Assembly (NCBI RefSeq): GCF_900316895.1
Contig: NZ_ONER01000028.1
Coordinates: forward strand, 1-17,187
Source: an uncultured Methanobrevibacter sp.
GTDB lineage: Archaea > Methanobacteriota > Methanobacteria > Methanobacteriales > Methanobacteriaceae
DNA length: 17,187 nt
Reading direction: 5' to 3'
Under the pieces are notes generated by a model. That model was not told where the DNA came from. It saw only the letters and a list, made by a program, of their open reading frames with translations, and did no database searches. This document shows, piece by piece, positions 6,849-11,419 of this stretch (positions within the stretch are counted from its first letter, which is position 1; the number at the start of each line of letters is the position of its first letter). A program made the position numbers and the translations under genes.

Positions 6849-7166
6849 TTTAATGGTTAATTTTTTGGTTACAATGTCTTTTCCATAGGTTACTTTGTAT
6901 TTGTATTTTTTGCCAACTTTGAGTTTTTTGAGCATGGATTTTTTGACTTTCCAGGTTGCTATGCCCTTCTTGTTGGTTTTTACTTTGTAAGTTTTCTTGT
7001 TGAATTTGATCTTGAGGACTTTACCTTTGAGGTATTTGCCGTTGACTTTCTTCAAGGAAACTTTCACTTTTTTGATAGCTTGTTTACCTGATTTTAAAGT
7101 TATGGCGTATTTTTTAGTCTTTTTTGCTTGCTCCATCACTGATTCCCAAAACTTCATCATTCTCAT
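6843..7166 (-). CDS. Very Lys-rich orphan Ig-like (adhesin-type) module protein
   Basis: A protein of up to 107 residues. From KKYAITLKSGKQAIKKVKV through KIKFNKKTYKVKTNKKGIATWKV to the C-terminal KKLTIKK it has the strand pattern and NxKG-(I/V)A turn of the Ig-like repeats at the C-terminal ends of Methanobrevibacter adhesin-like proteins. Here one repeat stands alone, with no signal peptide, TM helix or second repeat. About 38% of residues from Met11 onward are Lys, with only two acidic residues, so the protein is extremely basic. The start is uncertain: Met1, Met3, Met4 or Met11 (7136) are possible and none has a clear ribosome site. A TATA-like CATATATT lies on the minus strand at 7217-7210. 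It may be a small nucleic-acid or envelope-polymer binding protein, or the surviving end of a decayed adhesin gene. Confidence 0.6.
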   Translation of the reverse strand: MRMMKFWESVMEQAKKTKKYAITLKSGKQAIKKVKVSLKKVNGKYLKGKVLKIKFNKKTYKVKTNKKGIATWKVKKSMLKKLKVGKKYKYKVTYGKDIVTKKLTIKK

Positions 7167-7260
7167 CTAATGCAAATCAATATTTGTTTCAATTTGTTGA
7201 GCTATAGAAAATATATGTGACAAACTTAAAAAAATAGGTGCATAATTAAAAAAATGTTTG

Positions 7261-7299
7261 AAAAAAAATAGATTAAAATGATGGATATCAGTGATATCC
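7261..7299 (-). terminator. Hairpin plus T8 terminator of the TPR gene
   Basis: GGATATC (7283-7289) and GATATCC (7293-7299) form a perfect 7-bp stem with a 3-nt loop that overlaps the TGA stop of the TPR gene. In the minus direction eight T residues (7268-7261) follow shortly after. Confidence 0.72.
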
Positions 7300-8298
7300 C
7301 AAATATCTGAGAATCACATAAAGAACCAATATTACCGCCAATATGATGAGTGAACTTCTTGCTGAAAAGAATCTGGTTTTTCTAAACTCCTCATCCTTGA
7401 CTTCGCCTTTCTTAATTATCCTTTCCTTTTCAAAGGAACATTTCTGATAGATTGCTTCAAGATCCTTTGGAAGCCTTCCGTGTTCATTCAACATGTTGAT
7501 TGTTTTGTTCAAATGTTTAACTGCTTCCGATTCATTTCCAATCTTTACGCAGCAAAATGCAGCCTTATAATTGAAATTGGTTACGAGTTCCAAATCATCC
7601 TCGACCTTGCTTTCATAGCCGATGCAGTACTTGTAGTTTTTCAGGGCTTCCTTATACTGGCCGAGCTCATATAACGCGTCGCCTTTTGCATTGAAACCTA
7701 TTATGGTATCCTCGTTTTGAAGGGACTTGTTGAGATAGGTTAACGCCTCATCGTTTTTGCCTGCTTTTTGAAGCATTTGCCCCTTATACAGGTCAGAGTC
7801 ATTATCACTACCGTATTTCTTTTCATATTGATTCAGGTGAGCCAATGCATCATCATATCTTTTGGCCTTAATCAGCAATCTGATTTTATTCATCAGAATT
7901 TCCTTTTTACTGATGCGGGGCTTTTCAATAGCTGAAAATGAATCATATTTCTCAAGAGCCTTATCCATATACTCCAATGATTCCTCAACGTTTCCCTTAT
8001 TAAATCTGGATAAAGCCTTATCACATAACACATTTATGGACCTGGGCCGTTTCTGCAAGTACTGATCAAAATATCTTTCACCGTAATCACCGTTGTCATG
8101 GGATTCGTCATAATACTGGTAATAGATTCCCTTCTCTTCAATTGCAGGCAAATAATCAGCATCAATCAATAAATCTAAAATTGCAAGATAATCCTCAACT
8201 TCATCTTTTCCGTGCCTTTTCCTGGCCAATTTAAGAGCTTCCTCATAATTATTCTCAGAAATATATTGTTTTGCTGCTTCAATAGACTTGCTCATCAT
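7288..8298 (-). CDS. TPR-repeat protein with C-terminal membrane anchor
   Basis: A 336-residue protein made mostly of helix-turn-helix TPR units. Clear ones are near residues 85-120 (NVLCDKALSRFNKGNVEESLEYMDKAL), 135-165 (RLLIKAKRYDDALAHLNQYE), 170-195 (YKGQMLQKAGKNDEALTYLNKSL), 203-228 (AKGDALYELGQYKEALKNYKYCI) and 240-270. A single hydrophobic helix (about 313-331, SLIILAVILVLYVILRYLG) ends the protein, so it is probably tail-anchored with the TPR domain in the cytoplasm as a docking scaffold. No partner is apparent; it is divergent from feoB but need not be related to iron. AGGGA precedes the tandem ATG ATG start (8298 or 8295). Its promoter is a TATA element at 8329-8340 with a short leader. 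Confidence 0.8.
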   Translation of the reverse strand: MMSKSIEAAKQYISENNYEEALKLARKRHGKDEVEDYLAILDLLIDADYLPAIEEKGIYYQYYDESHDNGDYGERYFDQYLQKRPRSINVLCDKALSRFNKGNVEESLEYMDKALEKYDSFSAIEKPRISKKEILMNKIRLLIKAKRYDDALAHLNQYEKKYGSDNDSDLYKGQMLQKAGKNDEALTYLNKSLQNEDTIIGFNAKGDALYELGQYKEALKNYKYCIGYESKVEDDLELVTNFNYKAAFCCVKIGNESEAVKHLNKTINMLNEHGRLPKDLEAIYQKCSFEKERIIKKGEVKDEEFRKTRFFSARSSLIILAVILVLYVILRYLGYH

Positions 8299-8328
8299 AT
8301 CTTCCCTAAAAAATTAAAATTATTTTGC

Positions 8329-8340
8329 TTTTATATAATA
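8329..8340 (-). promoter_or_regulatory. TATA box of the TPR gene
   Basis: On the minus strand TATTATATAAAA lies about 35 bp before the ATG at 8298, giving a transcription start near 8309 and a short leader that includes the AGGGA ribosome site. It is 26 bp away from the first iron-box-like palindrome of the divergent feoB promoter. Confidence 0.5.
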
Positions 8341-8365
8341 TCTATTTACTTTTAATATAAATATT

Positions 8366-8381
8366 TTTAGTCATACCTAAA
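8366..8381. promoter_or_regulatory. Iron-box-like palindrome 1 upstream of feoB
   Basis: TTTAG-TCATAC-CTAAA: two 5-bp arms with a 6-bp spacer. The arms and spacing are the same as in the stronger site exactly 50 bp downstream. It lies just upstream of the putative feoB TATA boxes. The arms resemble the outer part of DtxR/IdeR-family operators (TTAGG...CCTAA); regulator identity is inference. Confidence 0.5.
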
Positions 8382-8390
8382 CTTTAAATA

Positions 8391-8415
8391 CTATAAAAAT
8401 CAATTGATATATATG
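8391..8415 (+). promoter_or_regulatory. Putative feoB core promoter
   Basis: Two TATA-like elements lie here, CTATAAAAAT (8391-8400) and GATATATATG (8406-8415), giving predicted starts near 8420 or 8435. Both are bracketed by the two palindromes, the usual layout for a repressor that blocks TBP/TFB or RNA polymerase. Which box is used cannot be decided by eye. Confidence 0.5.
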
Positions 8416-8431
8416 TTTAGGTTAACCTAAA
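8416..8431. promoter_or_regulatory. Perfect iron-box-like palindrome 2 (feoB operator)
   Basis: TTTAGGTTAACCTAAA is a perfect 16-bp palindrome. Its TTAGGTTA and ACCTAA halves closely match the arms of DtxR/IdeR-type metal-dependent repressor boxes, known to control ferrous iron uptake genes in bacteria and archaea. It overlaps or directly follows the predicted feoB transcription start, so bound repressor would block transcription when iron is plentiful. The regulator gene is not in the window. Confidence 0.65.
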
Positions 8432-8445
8432 AATTTTTTTGGGTT

Positions 8446-8484
8446 ATGAAACTTAAACTAAGAAATTTTTTTAGTGAGGAGTAA
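8446..8484 (+). CDS. Putative leader ORF 1 upstream of feoB (12 codons)
   Basis: ATG AAA CTT ... encodes MKLKLRNFFSEE and ends in TAA (8482-8484), whose last A is the first base of the next leader ATG. It begins only about 10-25 nt after the predicted transcription start and has just a weak GGG before it. It contains GTGAGGAG near its end, which could be the ribosome site of leader ORF 2. It is too short to prove as a gene; the TAATG chain is the argument. Confidence 0.35.
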   Translation: MKLKLRNFFSEE

Positions 8485-8508
8485 TGCTGTTTCAAGCATT
8501 ATTCCTTA
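8475..8508 (+). ncRNA. 5'-leader hairpin of feoB mRNA
   Basis: AGGAGTAATGCT (8477-8488) pairs with AGCATTATTCCT (8495-8506), 12 bp with one G-U pair, extendable by two more pairs, with a 6-nt loop. The 5' arm contains the ribosome site and the ATG (8484-8486) of leader ORF 2, so the stem would hide that start. No T-tract follows, so it looks like a translational element rather than a terminator. I do not recognise a named riboswitch. Confidence 0.5.
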
Positions 8509-8540
8509 AAATGTTAATAACAAAACGGGAGAATGGTTAA
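8484..8540 (+). CDS. Putative leader ORF 2 coupled to feoB (18 codons)
   Basis: Encodes MLFQALFLKMLITKRENG and ends in TAA (8538-8540), sharing one base with the feoB ATG (TAATG). GTGA (8474-8477) lies 6 nt before its ATG, with AGGAG closer in. The peptide has a hydrophobic first half and a basic end. Its start sits in the 5' arm of the leader hairpin. It may couple feoB translation to leader translation. feoB also has its own GGGAG 8 nt before its ATG, so coupling need not be obligatory. Confidence 0.4.
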   Translation: MLFQALFLKMLITKRENG

Positions 8541-10558
8541 TGACAGAACTAATTGTAGGATTAGCCGGTAACCCAAATGTAGGGAAAACCACTGTCTTCA
8601 ATCAATTAACTGGTATGCGACAACATGTCGGTAACTGGCCTGGAAAAACAGTTGAAAGAGCTGAAGGCCACTTCAAACATGGAAGCTACGACTATGATGT
8701 CATCGACTTGCCAGGTAATTATGCATTGAGTGCTCATTCTATGGAAGAAATCGTGTCAAGGGATTTCATTGTAGATGATGACTCTGATGTGATTGTCAAC
8801 ATAGTGGATGCCGCTAATCTGGAACGTAATTTATACTTAACAGTGCAAATGATGGAATTAGGTGCCAATTTAGTAATGGGACTTAACATGAATGATTTTG
8901 CAAAGAAAAAAGACCACATCATCAACATTGATTTGATGAGTGAACTTTTAGGATTTCCGGTAATTGAAATCAACGCTAAAACCGGTGACGGATTCGAAAA
9001 GTTATTGTCAACTGTTGAAAAGCAATCTAAAAATTCAATCGACACCAGTCAAAAATTATCATACGGAAATGATATAAAAGGACATTTATCTCAAATTCAA
9101 GAAATCATTGAGAAAGACAAGAATTTAATGGATGTCCCTTCAGTCTGGACCGCAATCAAATTATTGGAAAGGGACACAATCGTAATAGAAAAAGTCCAAC
9201 AATCAAGTTATGGATCCCAAATTTTAGTTGAAGTTGATAAGGTAAGCAAACATTTACATGATGTTTATAAAGAAGGTCCGGAAGAAGTCATTGCAAATGC
9301 AAGATATGCATTTATCGACGGTTTAATGGCCGAAGCAGTTAAAAAACCATCCGTTGAAAAGGAAACCACAACAGATAAAATTGATAAGATTGTCACCAAC
9401 AGATTATTAGCCCCATTCATATTCTTAATCATAATGTGGGTAATGTTCCAATTGACATTCACAATCGGAGCCCCTTTCCAGGACATGATTGATGAAGCAT
9501 TTGGTTCAATAGGAGAATTTGTTGCAGGATATATTGCAAACGAATATTTAGCATCCTTCATCTGTGACGGTATCATCGGAGGAGTAGGTGGAGTTCTCAC
9601 TTTCTTGCCTATTATTATTCTGATGTTTTTATTCTTAAGCATATTGGAAGACTGCGGATATCTTGCAAGGGCAGCATTTACCTTAGACAAACTGATGCAC
9701 AAAATTGTTGGACTTCACGGTAAAGCATTCATTCCTATGATTTTAGGATTCGGTTGCGGTGTACCTGCAATCATGGCAACAAGAACCATGGAAAACGAAG
9801 GGGACCGTATGCTTGCAATGATGCTCGTTCCGTTCATGTCCTGTACAGCAAGACTGCCGATTTATGCTATTTTTATTGCAGCATTCTTTGCCAACAACGA
9901 AGGAACAATGTTGCTAGCTATTTATGTATTAGGTATTGTTGTAGCACTTATTGTTGCAGCTATCCTTAAAAGAACCATGTTTAAAGGATTATCCACACCA
10001 TTCGTAATGGAATTGCCAACATATAAAATTCCATCAGTAAAAGGTGTATTATTACACACATGGGAGAAAGTAAAAGGATTCTTAAGAAAAGCAGGTACTA
10101 TTATTCTTGCATGTTCAATTGTCTTATGGATTTTAAGCATATTCCCATTAGGAGTAGAATACGGATCTGCTGAAAGCGTATTAGGTATGATCGGTTCAGT
10201 CATTGCTCCAATCTTTGCTCCATTAGGATTTGGAACATGGCAAGCAGCTGTAGCAATCATTGCAGGATTAGCCGCTAAAGAAGTAGTAGTAGCAACATTC
10301 GGTACATTAGCCGGATTGGAAGAAGATGATGAGGAAGGAATTACCAATTTGGTACATGACACATTCACACCATTATCAGCATTTTCATTCATGGCATTTA
10401 CATTGCTCTACACTCCGTGTTTTGCAGCAATTGCAGCCATCAAACAGGAAACCAACAGTTACAAATGGGCATTAACAATGTGTGGTATAACATTAGTAAC
10501 CGCATATATCGTTTCATTCCTTATTTACAATGTAGGTTTACTTGCAGGATTCGGATAG
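8540..10558 (+). CDS. feoB: Ferrous iron transporter FeoB
   Basis: A 672-residue Fe(II) importer. The N-terminal G-protein domain shows G1 GNPNVGKT (10-17), G2 Thr37, G3 DLPG (56-59), G4 NMND (116-119) and G5 NAK (145-147). A helical spacer follows to about 285. The membrane domain begins near 290 and has the family signatures CGYLARAAF (372-380), GCGVPA (405-410) with IMATRT, and MSCTARLP (433-440). The C-terminal part holds a second gate with GTWQAAVAIIAGLAAKEVVVATFGTL. No FeoA or FeoC domain is fused. GGGAG lies 8 nt before the ATG. Transcription is probably iron-repressed through two palindromes upstream. It is separated from feoA by a hairpin with a T-tract, so the downstream genes may be expressed at a different level. 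Confidence 0.97.
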   Translation: MTELIVGLAGNPNVGKTTVFNQLTGMRQHVGNWPGKTVERAEGHFKHGSYDYDVIDLPGNYALSAHSMEEIVSRDFIVDDDSDVIVNIVDAANLERNLYLTVQMMELGANLVMGLNMNDFAKKKDHIINIDLMSELLGFPVIEINAKTGDGFEKLLSTVEKQSKNSIDTSQKLSYGNDIKGHLSQIQEIIEKDKNLMDVPSVWTAIKLLERDTIVIEKVQQSSYGSQILVEVDKVSKHLHDVYKEGPEEVIANARYAFIDGLMAEAVKKPSVEKETTTDKIDKIVTNRLLAPFIFLIIMWVMFQLTFTIGAPFQDMIDEAFGSIGEFVAGYIANEYLASFICDGIIGGVGGVLTFLPIIILMFLFLSILEDCGYLARAAFTLDKLMHKIVGLHGKAFIPMILGFGCGVPAIMATRTMENEGDRMLAMMLVPFMSCTARLPIYAIFIAAFFANNEGTMLLAIYVLGIVVALIVAAILKRTMFKGLSTPFVMELPTYKIPSVKGVLLHTWEKVKGFLRKAGTIILACSIVLWILSIFPLGVEYGSAESVLGMIGSVIAPIFAPLGFGTWQAAVAIIAGLAAKEVVVATFGTLAGLEEDDEEGITNLVHDTFTPLSAFSFMAFTLLYTPCFAAIAAIKQETNSYKWALTMCGITLVTAYIVSFLIYNVGLLAGFG

Positions 10559-10581
10559 TGAATTAAAGACGTAAAATTCAG

Positions 10582-10623
10582 ATGACGATTAGAATTTCTA
10601 ATTGTCATTATTAAATTTTTTTT
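10582..10623 (+). terminator. Hairpin plus T8 tract between feoB and feoA
   Basis: ATGACGATTAGA (10582-10593) pairs with TCTAATTGTCAT (10597-10608), 12 bp with one G-U pair and a 3-nt loop. Seven nt later comes a run of eight T (10616-10623), immediately before the feoA ribosome site AAGGTGAT. It could be a full terminator, with feoA expressed from another promoter, or a partial one that sets the ratio of feoB to downstream genes. No clear TATA box for feoA is visible between the stem and the ATG, which favours read-through. Confidence 0.65.
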
Positions 10624-10638
10624 AGAAGGTGATTAAAA

Positions 10639-10869
10639 ATGACAAGAACTTTAAAAGAAGTAAAACCTGGTGAAACAGTAAAATTAGTAAAATACCATGA
10701 CACTGGAGATATAGGTTTAAGAAGACACTTATTAGGAATGGGTTTTGTTAAAGGAGCAGAAATTACTGTTAAAAAAGTTGCTACTTTAGGAGATCCAATC
10801 GAAATGAGTGTAAAAGGATATGACGTTTGCCTTAGAAAGGAAGAAGCTGAAAACATTGAAGTGGAATAA
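10639..10869 (+). CDS. feoA: Ferrous iron transport accessory protein FeoA
   Basis: A 76-residue SH3-like FeoA domain: TLKEVKPGETVKLVKY, GDIGLRRHLLGMGFVKGAEITVKKVATLGDP and YDVCLRKEEAENIEV cover the full family pattern. FeoA proteins bind FeoB and modulate iron import. A strong AGGTGAT lies 6 nt before the ATG. It is the first of four closely spaced genes (33, 15 and 25-nt gaps) ending with the P-type ATPase. The order feoB then feoA, with a hairpin between them, is less usual than feoA-feoB. Confidence 0.95.
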   Translation: MTRTLKEVKPGETVKLVKYHDTGDIGLRRHLLGMGFVKGAEITVKKVATLGDPIEMSVKGYDVCLRKEEAENIEVE

Positions 10870-10902
10870 AACTTCAATCTTTTATTTTAATGAGTGTTTA
10901 TT

Positions 10903-11112
10903 ATGAAATGCCGTATGTGTGGCTTTGAATTTGATGAAACAAAAGTGGAAAACCGTGGCTGTTCTGGCTGTGGAAAACATGGACACTGCAATCAGGTTCA
11001 TTGTCCCAACTGTGGATTTGGCAATCATCCTGAACTTGAAGAGGAATTTGAATTTATAAACAAACTCAAAAACAGACTTAAAATCGGAAAAAAGGATACA
11101 AATTATTTATAA
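10903..11112 (+). CDS. Small Cys/His-rich zinc-ribbon protein of the iron cluster
   Basis: A 69-residue protein of unknown function. Cysteines at 3, 6, 20, 23, 29, 34 and 37 and histidines at 26, 28, 33 and 42 give CxxC-x13-CxxC-x5-C-x4-CxxC spacing, enough ligands for two metal sites or one zinc ribbon plus a labile site. The C-terminal third is charged and helical (ELEEEFEFINKLKNRLKIGKK). I start it at ATG 10903, 6 nt after a GAGTG ribosome site; a GTG at 10894 would add MFI but has no ribosome site. It sits between feoA and the DUF6110-like gene, so a role in sensing or chaperoning Fe(II) or Zn(II) is reasonable, but this is inference from position. It is not FeoC, which is a winged-helix protein. 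Confidence 0.8.
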   Translation: MKCRMCGFEFDETKVENRGCSGCGKHGHCNQVHCPNCGFGNHPELEEEFEFINKLKNRLKIGKKDTNYL

Positions 11113-11127
11113 AGAGAGGTTATAAAA

Positions 11128-11394
11128 ATGAGACGTGAGGAAATTTTTAACAAATGTTACGAACACAAACATGCATTGATTTTCGCAGCAGGAATCGCAA
11201 CTGCAATTATTGGTAAAAAAGCATTAGAATCCAAAACTGTAAAAAATGCTGCAACCAGAGGAATGGCTACAGTAATATCTGCTAAAAAAGATGCAGAAGA
11301 ATGCTTTCAAGATATGAAAGAAAACGCAGAAGAAATTGTGGTTGATGCACACAAAGAAGACAAAAAAGAAATTTACGTAGAATCAAAAGAATAA
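11128..11394 (+). CDS. Small single-TM protein, DUF6110-like, partner of the P-type ATPase
   Basis: An 88-residue protein with a short basic N-terminus, one hydrophobic helix (about 16-29, ALIFAAGIATAIIG) containing small-xxx-small packing pairs (A20/A24, G22/A26), then a long amphipathic Lys/Ala/Glu helix to the C-terminus that probably lies in the cytoplasm or on the membrane surface. The pattern is what I recall for DUF6110 proteins, often found next to metal P-type ATPases in anaerobes. GAGAGG precedes the ATG. Its neighbours point to membrane iron handling. It could be a regulatory subunit, or a structural protein of an iron compartment in the way small hydrophobic Fez proteins are thought to act; neither is proven. 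Confidence 0.7.
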   Translation: MRREEIFNKCYEHKHALIFAAGIATAIIGKKALESKTVKNAATRGMATVISAKKDAEECFQDMKENAEEIVVDAHKEDKKEIYVESKE

Positions 11395-11419
11395 ACTTAT
11401 TTTTTCAAGGTATAAAAAG

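Noticed and set aside
9265..10392. Minus-strand open frames of 145 and 156 codons inside feoB.
   Set aside because: They are antisense to conserved FeoB membrane motifs and resemble no protein family.
10582..10614. A 10-codon ORF (MTIRISNCHY) within the feoB-feoA hairpin.
   Set aside because: No ribosome site and no coupling to feoA; the stem-loop explains the sequence better.
10864..10886. A 7-bp AATAAAA/TTTTATT stem at the end of feoA as a terminator.
   Set aside because: All A-T pairs in AT-rich DNA are expected by chance, and the next gene follows closely.
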